From UBA4658 sp002405485 (GTDB lineage: Bacteria > Planctomycetota > Phycisphaerae > Phycisphaerales > UBA1924): 15,802 bases of DNA. This document shows positions 7,808-14,501 of the stretch, piece after piece. Location: NCBI GenBank assembly GCA_036823255.1, contig DAISGC010000088.1, forward strand, positions 1 through 15,802. The letters are read 5' to 3'. The stretch's first letter is position 1. Every line of letters starts with the position of its first letter. Below the pieces are notes generated by a model. It was not told the DNA's origin and did not search any database. It was given only the letters and a program-made list of their open reading frames with translations. The position numbers and the translations under genes were made by a program.

Positions 7808-7821
7808 GTCGTTCGAACGAC
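7808..7821. promoter_or_regulatory. Perfect 14-bp palindrome upstream of PEP-CTERM gene
   Basis: GTCGTTCGAACGAC is its own reverse complement. It ends 43 bases before the ATG at 7764, where a promoter would be expected, and is flanked by an AT-richer patch (GAAGAATAACA). A dimeric repressor or activator site is the natural guess. The half-sites are oriented GTTC-GAAC, opposite to Gram-positive LexA boxes. Confidence 0.45.
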
Positions 7822-7891
7822 CCTTGAAGAATAACACGGCGGCCGCGGCCCGCAAGGGGTTTCTCAGGACCGGTGACCAGCCCGGCCGGAA

Positions 7892-7906
7892 CAGGGAGTC
7901 GCCCTG
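7892..7906. terminator. Short hairpin after GNAT gene, weak terminator candidate
   Basis: CAGGG and CCCTG are inverted arms around five bases, 35 bases past the stop of the minus-strand GNAT gene at 7941. No T-run follows. Two direct copies of CAGGACCGG (7865-7873 and 7911-7919) flank it. Confidence 0.25.
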
Positions 7907-7940
7907 ACCGCAGGACCGGCTGAGCGTCCGAGAAGATCGG

Positions 7941-8450
7941 TCAACGCGGCTGTTCCAGCGGGCACATCACCTCCACGGCCCCGACACGAAAGCCGTGCCT
8001 GGCCATCAGGAGGCGGGCGGCGTCATTGGCGGCGGCCGTCTCGCCCCGAACCTGACGGACCCCCTTTGAACGCAGCGCGTCGAGCGCCGCGTTCAGCAGC
8101 GCCCCGCCGACGCCCATCCCACGTGCGTCTGGCTGGACCCAGAGATCGTGCAAGTAGCCGAACTCCGCGAGCGTGTAGATGCGGATGTTCTGCTCGATCG
8201 TCCCGACGATGAACCCGCAAAGGTCCGACGGCCCGGCCGAAGATCGCTCGGCGACGAGCACAACGCTGCGCGGGTCGGCCGCTCGCCGAGGGAGCCAGTC
8301 GGCATAGAGACGCTCGACATCGTCGCGGATCGGAAATCGCTCGGGGTCCCAGGATCGGTGCAGATCGCAGTGGGCCCGGACCATCGGCAGAATCGAAGGA
8401 ACGTCTGCGGGATGGGCCGGGCGAATCCTGAAGCTCGACGGCGGACTCAT
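7941..8450 (-). CDS. GNAT N-acetyltransferase
   Basis: This 169-residue single-domain GNAT acetyltransferase carries out acetyl-CoA-dependent acetylation of an unknown amine. Visible family parts are FRIRPAHPADVPSILPMV (start of strand 1 and helix 1), LCGFIVGTIEQN (strand 4), LHDLWVQPDARGMGVGGALL with the acetyl-CoA loop RGMGVG, and AANDAARLLMARHGFRV, the usual end with an ARHGF motif. It is cytoplasmic, with no signal. The ATG at 8450 overlaps the TGA of the preceding GNAT gene as ATGA, so the two are probably translationally coupled. A longer open frame runs through the preceding gene on this strand, but the domain begins at this ATG. The fold is certain; the substrate is not. Confidence 0.9.
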   Translation of the reverse strand: MSPPSSFRIRPAHPADVPSILPMVRAHCDLHRSWDPERFPIRDDVERLYADWLPRRAADPRSVVLVAERSSAGPSDLCGFIVGTIEQNIRIYTLAEFGYLHDLWVQPDARGMGVGGALLNAALDALRSKGVRQVRGETAAANDAARLLMARHGFRVGAVEVMCPLEQPR

Positions 8451-9052
8451 GGACGCGCTCCACCCCGGGCGGCGATCCGGGAGCGCAGACGATCCTTGAC
8501 CTTGGGCCACTCCTCCCGGATCACGCTGAAGTACGCCGTGTCTCGCACGAAACCGTCCTGCATGACGCGGTGCTTTCGCAGGATGCCCTCGAATGTTCCG
8601 CCGATGGCGGCGATGGCGGCCCGGCTGTGCGCGTTGCGGGCGTCGCACTTGAGCGTCACCCGTTCGCAGCCCAGCGACTCGATGGCCCGCTCGAGCAGCA
8701 GCAGCTTGCTTGCGCTGTTCACCGCCGTGCCGCGAGCGGCGGGCAGATACCACGTCCCCCCGATCTCCAGAGCCCTGTTTGCGGGGTCGAGATCCAGATA
8801 CGACGAGCTGCCGAGAACCGCACCGGTTGCCGCATCCAACACCACGTGGGCGCGGACCTTCGGATTGTGCATGAAGCACGTGAAATACTCGGCGAACGAC
8901 TCGAGCGTCCACTCGCGGGGCCAGGAGATGAAGTACCGAAACGTCTCTGGCGGGGTGCCGGCGAACAGCGGCTCGATGTGCCCTGCCGCCATGGGCACGA
9001 GCACCACCAAGTCGCTGCGGAGGGTCATCGGCGGGGCGAAGTCGTCCGTCAT
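8447..9052 (-). CDS. RimJ/RimL-type GNAT N-acetyltransferase
   Basis: This 201-residue acetyltransferase belongs to the RimJ/RimL-like GNAT group, which includes N-terminal acetylases of ribosomal proteins and many enzymes acting on small molecules. Typical blocks are GAVLGSSSYLDLDPANRALEIG, shown by its parts GAVLGSSSYLDL and RALEIGGTWYLP, then ARGTAVNSASKLLLL in the acetyl-CoA loop, LGCERVTLKCDARNAHSR, IAAIGGTFEGILRKH and RDTAYFSVIREEWP. AGGAGGA at 9059-9065, six bases before ATG 9052, is a strong ribosome site. The stop overlaps the next GNAT start by four bases, and the zinc-ribbon membrane protein gene ends 29 bases upstream, so the three are likely co-transcribed. It is not similar enough to the following GNAT to suggest a recent duplication. 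Substrate unknown. Confidence 0.9.
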   Translation of the reverse strand: MTDDFAPPMTLRSDLVVLVPMAAGHIEPLFAGTPPETFRYFISWPREWTLESFAEYFTCFMHNPKVRAHVVLDAATGAVLGSSSYLDLDPANRALEIGGTWYLPAARGTAVNSASKLLLLERAIESLGCERVTLKCDARNAHSRAAIAAIGGTFEGILRKHRVMQDGFVRDTAYFSVIREEWPKVKDRLRSRIAARGGARP

Positions 9053-9081
9053 GGCTCATCCTCCTGGCTGGTCGCTCGTGA

Positions 9082-11142
9082 TCATGGCTGCGACCCGGCC
9101 GGCACCGGCTCGGTCGGGGCTCGCCCCACGGGATTGATCGCGGTGTCGGTGTTCGGAGCCCGGGTGATGACGCCCGGCAGCCCCTTGGGATCGAGCGTGC
9201 CGCCGTTGTCAATTCCATCTTCACCAAGGGAGTACAGCAGATAGGAGCGCCACCCGTTGCTCGCGGCGGCCGAGAGCTTCATGTACCCGAACGGCTTGTC
9301 CGTGTACGGATCGATCAGATCCAGCGTCGAGCCATCGGCGTTCGCGGCGGCCTGCTTCAGCGTGCTGGGATAAGCGCCGTTCATGGCCCGAAAACGCTCG
9401 ATGGCGAGCATGACGCGCGTGCCTCGGCGCATGCTGCGCATTTGATCGTCGGATGAGAGGGCCTTGCCCACGGCGGGCATCATGATCACCGCGATGGGGT
9501 TCTGCGTCGGGGTGACGCCGTTGAGGATCTGGAGATTCGCCACGGCCGTCCTCTGGGCCCGCCGCGTCTGGCCCATGAGCACCATCTCATCGTACATGCC
9601 GACCAGCTCATCACGCATGTCGGCGTACCGGCGCGTCAGGAAGGCCCGCGCGTTCGAGGGGCTGAGTCCGATCCCGAGATTGGCGGCGTTGCCGCTGAGC
9701 ATGCGAGCATAGTTCCGACGGCTGGAATACACCCACTGCAGCGCGTCCAGCCCGAACACGCGTTCGCCCTGGAGCGCGTGCGAGATGCCCACGGGGGTGC
9801 GCTGCCGATCAAGGCAGGCGGCGACCTCGTCGAGCCACTCGACATCGGGATACCTCGCCGCATGCTCCCGAACGCGCGTCAGCGCGAGCGCCTGAATCGC
9901 AGTCCCCACCAGCCGATCGATCAGGGTCTGTTGACGCATCGCAAACTCACCCAGCAGCAGCATCTGCTCGAGCGAGGCGAGATACTCGGGCCGGTCGCCC
10001 GATCCGAGCGCCAGTTCCATCCGTGCGGCGTTCATGCGGGCCGTGTTCCGCATCAGGCCGAGCTCCGGAAGCAGCAGATCCACGGCCAGCTCCTCCTCAA
10101 GCTCGCCGATCAGCGGACGCATGACGATCGTGAGCGTCGGCCACTCGGCCATGCGGTCGAGCGTCCCGTCAGCCCGCAGCCGACGGATCACCTCCAACGC
10201 CATGTCACGCTCGGCCTGCGCGATCAGCGCGTCCTGCGCCTGGTTTCCTGTCGGCTGAGTCGTGCTGGGCTTGGAAGGGTCATCGGCGTAGACCTGCGTG
10301 AAGTCCGGCAGGGGCTTCATGGAGCCCACTGCTTCGGCGGCGTTCCCCACCTGCGTCGTCACGCGCCTGACGTGTGCGATGGGCATGAACACCTTCGGCC
10401 ACTGATTCTCGCCCCGCGCAAATGTCACGGGCACCGGCTGCGCCGACGCCGTCAGCTCTCGCCACGCGGCATAGCTCCGCCGCTCACTCCGTGCCATCGC
10501 GACGTCCGCCGCGAGTCGCCGTTCAAACCACACGCCCGCGATCAGCAGGACCAGCAGCGGCGTGCCCGCGACCGCGCCGACCACCCGCCACTTGCGCAAT
10601 CGCCGACGGGCGATCGTCTGGTCATCGCGGGCCGGGCCGACGACCGTCAGCACCGGTCTGCCTCCGTCGTCGGTCCGTACTTCGCCCGCACGCGACCGCC
10701 GAAGCGTGCCGCACTCTGCGCACCGGGCGACACCGCCGGGATCAATGACCGCATCCTTCAGCCCGTATCCGCAGCGTGCACAGTTCCCGCGTCGGCGGAC
10801 GCCCCGACGAATCTGGATCGCAAGGACCACATCTCGTGCAAAGAGCGCACACACGGTGGCGAAGAGGGCTATCAGTGCACCAACCAACACAAGGTTCGTC
10901 CACTGCCGGTCCGATTCCGGTTCGGGGATGACCTGCCCCGTGTAGGACTCGTGGAAGATCGCCGCGATCACGATCCCTGTGATCGCCACCAACAACCAAC
11001 AGATTGCGCTCGCCCCCCACCGAATCACCGTGCCGCGCAGCCCGACTCGCGCATCACGCACAAACGCCCGCGCGGTGGCGTCGTCCAACCCGTTGAGCGA
11101 CCCAAACGCTCTGGCAATGTTCGCAACCACCATCAGTCGCAT
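9082..11142 (-). CDS. Zinc-ribbon membrane protein, pseudopilin-like C-terminus
   Basis: This is a 686-residue membrane protein of planctomycete type with no assigned function. Segments in order: two membrane helices at about 43-63 and 83-105; a zinc ribbon with C121 and C124 (CARCGYGL) and C141 and C144 (CAECG); a third helix at about 186-205 (AGTPLLVLLIAGVW); then a long, mainly helical region of about 350 residues. The last 120 residues (MLAIERFRAMNGAYPSTLKQ, then LIDPYTDKPFGY and YLLYSLGEDGIDNGG) look like the C-terminal part of GspG-like pseudopilins, but without the N-terminal pilin helix. The zinc ribbon is likely cytoplasmic, between helices 2 and 3, putting the long region outside. 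GGGAG eight bases before ATG 11142 fixes the start. It lies 48 bases after the dehydrogenase gene. Domain calls are from sequence; the role is unknown. Confidence 0.82.
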   Translation of the reverse strand: MRLMVVANIARAFGSLNGLDDATARAFVRDARVGLRGTVIRWGASAICWLLVAITGIVIAAIFHESYTGQVIPEPESDRQWTNLVLVGALIALFATVCALFARDVVLAIQIRRGVRRRGNCARCGYGLKDAVIDPGGVARCAECGTLRRSRAGEVRTDDGGRPVLTVVGPARDDQTIARRRLRKWRVVGAVAGTPLLVLLIAGVWFERRLAADVAMARSERRSYAAWRELTASAQPVPVTFARGENQWPKVFMPIAHVRRVTTQVGNAAEAVGSMKPLPDFTQVYADDPSKPSTTQPTGNQAQDALIAQAERDMALEVIRRLRADGTLDRMAEWPTLTIVMRPLIGELEEELAVDLLLPELGLMRNTARMNAARMELALGSGDRPEYLASLEQMLLLGEFAMRQQTLIDRLVGTAIQALALTRVREHAARYPDVEWLDEVAACLDRQRTPVGISHALQGERVFGLDALQWVYSSRRNYARMLSGNAANLGIGLSPSNARAFLTRRYADMRDELVGMYDEMVLMGQTRRAQRTAVANLQILNGVTPTQNPIAVIMMPAVGKALSSDDQMRSMRRGTRVMLAIERFRAMNGAYPSTLKQAAANADGSTLDLIDPYTDKPFGYMKLSAAASNGWRSYLLYSLGEDGIDNGGTLDPKGLPGVITRAPNTDTAINPVGRAPTEPVPAGSQP

Positions 11143-11190
11143 GCGGCGTGCTCCCGAGCGTGTCTACCAGCCCGCCGCAGCCTGGCTGCA

Positions 11191-12060
11191 TCACTTCCCC
11201 GGATACACATACACCCCGCGCCCACTCTTATCCCCAAGCCGTCCCGCCGTCACAAGCTGCTTCAGCAGCGGACACGCCCGGTACCGATCGTTGTTCAGCC
11301 CCTCGGCCAGCACGTTCATGATGTGAACGCACGTATCCAGCCCGATGAAGTCCGCCAGCCGCAGCGGGCCCATCGGAAAGTTGCACCCGAGCTTCATGAT
11401 CCCGTCGATCGCTTCCGGCTCGGCGACCCCCTCCATCCACGCGTAGAACGCCTCGTTGATCATCGGCATGAGCACGCGATTGCTCACGAACCCCGCGCGG
11501 TCGTTCGCCTTCAGCGGCGTCTTGCCCATCTTGGTCGCCAGCGCGATCGTCCGCTCCGTCACCTCCGACGACGTCTGGATCGCCGGGATCACTTCCACAA
11601 GCTGCATGAGCGGCACCGGGTTGAAGAAGTGCATCCCCACCACGCGCGATGCTGTCGACCCCGCCGCCGTCGCGATCTCGCTGATGCTGATCGAACTCGT
11701 GTTCGTCGCCAGCACCACGCGCTCATCCGGATACATCTTGACGAGCTGCGCGAACAGATCCTTCTTGACCTTCGCGTCCTCCACCACCGCCTCGATCACC
11801 CAGTCGCACCCGGTCAGTTGGTCCAGCTTGTCGACGAACCGGATGCGTCCCACCGCCGCGTCGGCGTCGGCCTGGGCGAGCTTCTGCTTCTCAACAAGCT
11901 TGCCGAGCGACTTCTTGTGCACACCCTTGCACTTTTCGATCGCGCCCGGAAACGCGTCGAACACCGTGACATTAAACCCCGCCACCGCGGCGACCTGGGC
12001 GATCCCGCCGCCCATCTGCCCCGCACCAAGAACGCTGATGGTCTTGACTTCGCTCGACAT
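11191..12060 (-). CDS. hbd: 3-hydroxybutyryl-CoA dehydrogenase
   Basis: The enzyme interconverts 3-hydroxybutyryl-CoA and acetoacetyl-CoA with NAD(P)H, in short-chain fatty acid oxidation, butyrate-type metabolism or polyhydroxybutyrate-related steps. Length (289 residues) fits the stand-alone bacterial form. The NAD site is ISVLGAGQMGGGIAQVAA (8-25, GxGxxG) with D35 ending strand 2. VIEAVVED (88-95) and ATNTSS (118-123) are conserved. The signature HFFNPVPLMQLVEV contains the catalytic pair H144 and E156, twelve residues apart as in the family. FVSNRVLMPMINEAF and GPLRLADFIGLD mark the C-terminal helical domain. It is cytoplasmic. GGAGA seven bases before ATG 12060 is its ribosome site. It is the first gene of a minus-strand run with the zinc-ribbon protein and two GNATs, and is divergent from the TPR gene. 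Thiolase or enoyl-CoA hydratase partners are not nearby. The family is certain; exact chain length preference is not. Confidence 0.96.
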   Translation of the reverse strand: MSSEVKTISVLGAGQMGGGIAQVAAVAGFNVTVFDAFPGAIEKCKGVHKKSLGKLVEKQKLAQADADAAVGRIRFVDKLDQLTGCDWVIEAVVEDAKVKKDLFAQLVKMYPDERVVLATNTSSISISEIATAAGSTASRVVGMHFFNPVPLMQLVEVIPAIQTSSEVTERTIALATKMGKTPLKANDRAGFVSNRVLMPMINEAFYAWMEGVAEPEAIDGIMKLGCNFPMGPLRLADFIGLDTCVHIMNVLAEGLNNDRYRACPLLKQLVTAGRLGDKSGRGVYVYPGK

Positions 12061-12175
12061 GCCGCTTTCTCCGTGAGTGCTCGGCTAGAGCGTACGACAC
12101 GCCGGCCGGTTCGGGCGTCGCGAGCAACAAACCGGGGCGACCCCGAACCGCCACCGCGGCTCATACGATGGTCGC
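12061..12175. promoter_or_regulatory. Divergent promoter region hbd / TPR gene
   Basis: These 115 bases separate two divergent genes and must hold both promoters. On the minus strand TACGCT (12089-12094) could be the -10 of the dehydrogenase gene, giving a leader of roughly 25 bases that includes its Shine-Dalgarno sequence. On the plus strand TACGAT (12164-12169) lies right before the TPR start. No good -35 boxes are seen. Confidence 0.4.
12164..12169 (+). promoter_or_regulatory. Putative -10 hexamer, leaderless start (TPR gene)
   Basis: TACGAT ends six bases before the ATG at 12176, with no Shine-Dalgarno sequence between. The transcription start would fall on or next to the start codon. 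Confidence 0.45.
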
Positions 12176-12487
12176 ATGTCCGACCGGCTCTCCAAGCTCA
12201 CACAGCTCCTCGACGTCGACCCCAGTGACGCCTTTGTGCTCTATGGCCTGGCCACTGAGCACGCCAAACTCGGGAACATCACGGAAGCGATCACTTTCTT
12301 TGACCGTTGTCTGAACGCGGACCCGAACTACCACTACGCCCGCTACCACAAGGCCAAGACGCTCGCCGACCATGATCGCGTTCCCGAGGCGATCGCCGTT
12401 CTGCAGGCCGCGATTCCTGCCGCTCGTGCGGCGGGCGATGCCAAAGCCCTGAGCGAACTGAACACACTGCTCGACTCGCTCACCTGA
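12176..12487 (+). CDS. Small TPR protein
   Basis: A 103-residue cytoplasmic protein made almost wholly of tetratricopeptide repeats, helix pairs that mediate protein-protein contacts. Repeat one covers about 18-51 (AFVLYGLATEHAKLGNITEA, then ITFFDRCLNADPNY) and repeat two about 52-86 (YHYARYHKAKTLADHDRVPE, then AIAVLQAAIPAA). The pattern of small residues and the DP turn (49-50) fit TPRs. There is no signal or membrane segment. It has no Shine-Dalgarno sequence and a TACGAT hexamer just upstream, so it may be translated from a leaderless message. It is followed after 45 bases by recX on the same strand. Its partner is unknown, and whether it works with RecX or the dehydrogenase cannot be told. 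Confidence 0.88.
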   Translation: MSDRLSKLTQLLDVDPSDAFVLYGLATEHAKLGNITEAITFFDRCLNADPNYHYARYHKAKTLADHDRVPEAIAVLQAAIPAARAAGDAKALSELNTLLDSLT

Positions 12488-12532
12488 GAGCATCCGAATC
12501 CCGAAGATTCAATCCTCCGCCCCATTTCCCCC

Positions 12533-13249
12533 ATGGCCCGCGGCAAACGCAAGACCTTCGCCCCCCGCTCCCCGCTCCCACCGGCGGGCGGCGTGATCAC
12601 CGCGCTCGCCAGATCCGTCGCCGTGCCGGGCATGGTCAGCATCCGCCTGGGACGCAAGACCGCCGGCCGAATCGAAGAGTCGGCGTGCCAGTCGCTCGGG
12701 ATCGAGGTCGGCGTCGTGTGGACGGACGATCTGCGCACGCGCGTGGAGCGGGCGATGATCCTCGCCGCGGCGCGCACGTTCGCGCTCAACTCCGCCGCCT
12801 ACAGGCCCATGAGCCGCCAGATGCTCGTGACCAAGCTCCGCCGTCGCGAGTTGGATGAGACCTCGGCCCGTGCCATCGCGGAGGACCTCGCGCGGCGGGG
12901 GGTGATCAATGAGGCCGCCTTCGCCGAGCAGATCGTGGACTCCACGATTCGCAGGAAACCCGCCGGCGCACGCTTGCTGGAAGCCAAGCTGCGCTCCCGC
13001 GGGATCGAGGGCAAAGTCGCCAAGTCCGCCGTCACCCGAGCGACCAGCGACCCGAGCTATGACGCGTTGGCCGAGGCCCTCACGCTCGCCCGGCGCAAGC
13101 TCCGGGTGATGCCCCGAAAGCTCGACGCGATCGGTGTCAAGCGTCGCCTGTACGCCCAGCTTGCCCGCCGCGGCTTTGCCCCGGACGTCTGCGCCAAGGC
13201 CGTTGCCAAGGCCCTCGCCCAGCCCGCCGATCATGCCGATCTTCCCTGA
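12533..13249 (+). CDS. recX: RecX-family regulator of RecA
   Basis: RecX proteins bind RecA filaments and usually limit recombination and the SOS response. This 238-residue protein has a 19-residue basic tail, a small N-terminal part (ITALARSVAVPGMVSIRLG to LGIEVGVVW, about 22-63) of the type preceding RecX helices, and then the three-helix repeats. Clear blocks are ALNSAAYRPMSRQMLVTKL (84-102), ARAIAEDLARRGVINEAAFA (112-131) and RKPAGARLLEAKLRSRGIEG (141-160). The last repeat is RRLYAQLARRGFAPDVCAKAV. It is somewhat longer than E. coli RecX (166 residues) but similar to other bacterial forms. No Shine-Dalgarno sequence precedes the ATG. recA, often the neighbour, is absent here, and no SOS box was seen. 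The TPR gene lies 45 bases upstream, so the two may be co-transcribed. Confidence 0.88.
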   Translation: MARGKRKTFAPRSPLPPAGGVITALARSVAVPGMVSIRLGRKTAGRIEESACQSLGIEVGVVWTDDLRTRVERAMILAAARTFALNSAAYRPMSRQMLVTKLRRRELDETSARAIAEDLARRGVINEAAFAEQIVDSTIRRKPAGARLLEAKLRSRGIEGKVAKSAVTRATSDPSYDALAEALTLARRKLRVMPRKLDAIGVKRRLYAQLARRGFAPDVCAKAVAKALAQPADHADLP

Positions 13250-13281
13250 CCGCCAAGCGCAGCGGTCCCCGCGGGTCGTCG

Positions 13282-13287
13282 TATAGT
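13282..13287 (+). promoter_or_regulatory. Putative -10 TATAGT, leaderless start (lipoprotein gene)
   Basis: TATAGT differs from TATAAT by one base and ends five bases before the ATG at 13293. The start of transcription would fall on the ATG. There is no Shine-Dalgarno sequence. The -35 region (about 13259-13264) is not recognisable. This is the best -10 match of the three such sites in the window. Confidence 0.55.
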
Positions 13288-13292
13288 CTGTC

Positions 13293-13973
13293 ATGACGTC
13301 TCGCGCCAAGATCATCGCACTCACCCCCCTTGTCCTCGCGGCCGGCTGTGCCGGGCCGCTCAACAATGAGATCGGACTGGGCAATCAAGGCCGCGTCGAT
13401 GGCCGAGGCGTCTGGACCCCCCCAACCCTCGGCAGCTCCCTGATCGTCCCGCCCAGGGAAGGGTTCGAGCCCTCGACCAACCCGAAGCTCGCGCCCGTGT
13501 ATGCCGCCGGCGGCCCGGTGGCTCCGGAGGAGGCAAAGCCGAGCATCTCAGGAATCGAGCGCACGTGGGCCGAGGTGCCGGTGCTGGTCCCGAACGACCT
13601 GCCGGCCCATCAGCCGCGCATGACCTGGAGCCACGTCGAGGGCGATACCCCGCGAGCCCGAGGGGTGTATCCCACGGCCCAGTCGGCGCTCACCCTGGGA
13701 TCTTCACGCCAGAACGACGCACAGGTCAAGGAAGCAATCCTTGCCCCGCTGGTGGCGGCGAGCGATGTGGTGCTCGGCCTGCCGCGGTTCTTCGCCCAGC
13801 ACAGGCCGGGACGCCCCACACGAACCGTCGCGTGGCCGTATGAGCGGACTCCGCGCCGAGAGGCCCTGGAGATCGATCCCGTCGCGCCGGTTCCTGGGTC
13901 ATCGGCAGAGCCGAGCACGCCCGCGAAAGACTCGAAGCCAACCGCTCCTGCTGCAGCCGAGCCGGGCGTGTAA
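13293..13973 (+). CDS. Predicted lipoprotein, unknown function
   Basis: A 226-residue exported protein of no recognised family. The N-terminus (MTSRAKIIALTPLVLAAGC) is a lipoprotein signal peptide: two basic residues, a hydrophobic core and a LAAGC lipobox with the lipidated Cys at 19. The mature protein has low predicted structure and many Pro and Gly residues: NEIGLGNQGRVDGRGVWTPP, PREGFEPSTNPKLAPVY, then SALTLGSSRQNDAQVKEAIL and a single hydrophobic stretch ILAPLVAASDVVLGLPRFFA (149-168). The tail from about 204 is a Pro/Ala/Ser-rich linker. It could be an outer-membrane tether or scaffold, but no function can be given. The putative -10 lies just upstream. It is followed after 44 bases by the rhodanese gene. 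Confidence 0.8.
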   Translation: MTSRAKIIALTPLVLAAGCAGPLNNEIGLGNQGRVDGRGVWTPPTLGSSLIVPPREGFEPSTNPKLAPVYAAGGPVAPEEAKPSISGIERTWAEVPVLVPNDLPAHQPRMTWSHVEGDTPRARGVYPTAQSALTLGSSRQNDAQVKEAILAPLVAASDVVLGLPRFFAQHRPGRPTRTVAWPYERTPRREALEIDPVAPVPGSSAEPSTPAKDSKPTAPAAAEPGV

Positions 13974-14017
13974 GCCCCCCACTCCCCCCACTCCTCCCCG
14001 GATCTTCAGATTCCGCC

Positions 14018-14416
14018 ATGACATCCCCCTCCGTCCCGCCACTTGACACACGCGGCCTTCCTGTGGGCTACCCGTTCAAGCCCGACTGGGAGATCACGCC
14101 CCGGCAAGCCCACGACGCGCTGAAGGGCGAGCCCCGGCCGATTCTGCTGGACTGCCGACGGCCCGATGAGCACCAGCTCACCAGCATCAAGGGCTCGGTG
14201 CTCATCCCCATGGACCAGATCGAACGCCGGGCCGACGAACTGCTGGGCGACGACGACGACAAGTCCCGCCCGATCATCGTCCACTGCCACCACGGCATGC
14301 GCTCCCTCCGCGTCACCGCCACCCTTCGCGGACTCGGTTTCACCAACGTCATGTCCATGGCCGGCGGCATCGACCTCTGGTCGATCGATATCGATCCGAG
14401 CGTGAAGCGGTACTGA
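14018..14416 (+). CDS. Single-domain rhodanese
   Basis: A 132-residue single rhodanese domain, the type that carries a sulfane sulfur as a persulfide for sulfur transfer or thiosulfate detoxification. ITPRQAHDAL (26-35) leads to ILLDCRRPDEHQLTSIKGSV (42-61), the conserved DxR...E...I-x-G block. IVHCHHGMRS holds the active-site Cys90 in a CHHGMR loop closing on R95, and MAGGIDLWS (114-122) is the usual end motif. The six-residue loop (C90-R95) fits sulfurtransferases rather than seven-residue Cdc25-like phosphatases. It is cytoplasmic, with no signal peptide. The first 20 residues are an extension of the domain. There is no Shine-Dalgarno sequence; CAGATT lies five bases before the ATG, a poor -10 match. 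Sulfur donor and acceptor are unknown. Confidence 0.92.
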   Translation: MTSPSVPPLDTRGLPVGYPFKPDWEITPRQAHDALKGEPRPILLDCRRPDEHQLTSIKGSVLIPMDQIERRADELLGDDDDKSRPIIVHCHHGMRSLRVTATLRGLGFTNVMSMAGGIDLWSIDIDPSVKRY

Positions 14417-14444
14417 GCCCCTCACGTCACTCTCGCTCAGGCCG

Positions 14445-14450
14445 TTGACG
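14445..14450 (+). promoter_or_regulatory. Candidate -35 TTGACG before dockerin-like gene
   Basis: TTGACG matches five of six bases of the -35 consensus and lies 51 bases before the GTG start at 14502. A -10 at 17 bases spacing (ACGGAT, 14468-14473) is weak. The TTG here also opens the reading frame, but is better read as promoter than as start codon. Confidence 0.3.
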
Positions 14451-14490
14451 GCAAGCAGTGCAGAAAAACGGATTGCTGACAACCCACCCT

Positions 14491-14494
14491 GGAG
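14491..14494 (+). promoter_or_regulatory. Shine-Dalgarno deciding GTG start
   Basis: GGAG lies seven bases before GTG 14502, which begins a proper signal peptide. It supports this start over the upstream TTG at 14445. Confidence 0.6.
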
Positions 14495-14501
14495 TTGTCC
14501 C

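Noticed and set aside
7808..7821. LexA-type SOS box at the palindrome
   Set aside because: Half-sites run GTTC then GAAC without spacer, opposite to the GAAC-N4-GTTC arrangement, and the gene is not a repair gene.
7841..7850. Palindrome GGCCGCGGCC
   Set aside because: Short, pure G/C and common by chance in such DNA; no link to a start or stop.
8451..9227. N-terminal extension of the second GNAT frame (428 codons in total)
   Set aside because: The extension overlaps the RimJ/RimL-type gene in another frame and has no domain. The ATG at 8450 with the ATGA overlap explains the start.
9778..12228. 816-codon plus-strand frame opposite the zinc-ribbon and dehydrogenase genes
   Set aside because: His/Arg/Pro-rich shadow crossing two well-supported minus-strand genes.
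14445..14501. TTG start adding 19 residues to the dockerin-like protein
   Set aside because: The extension would put a polar stretch before the signal peptide. GGAG plus GTG at 14502 gives a normal signal peptide.
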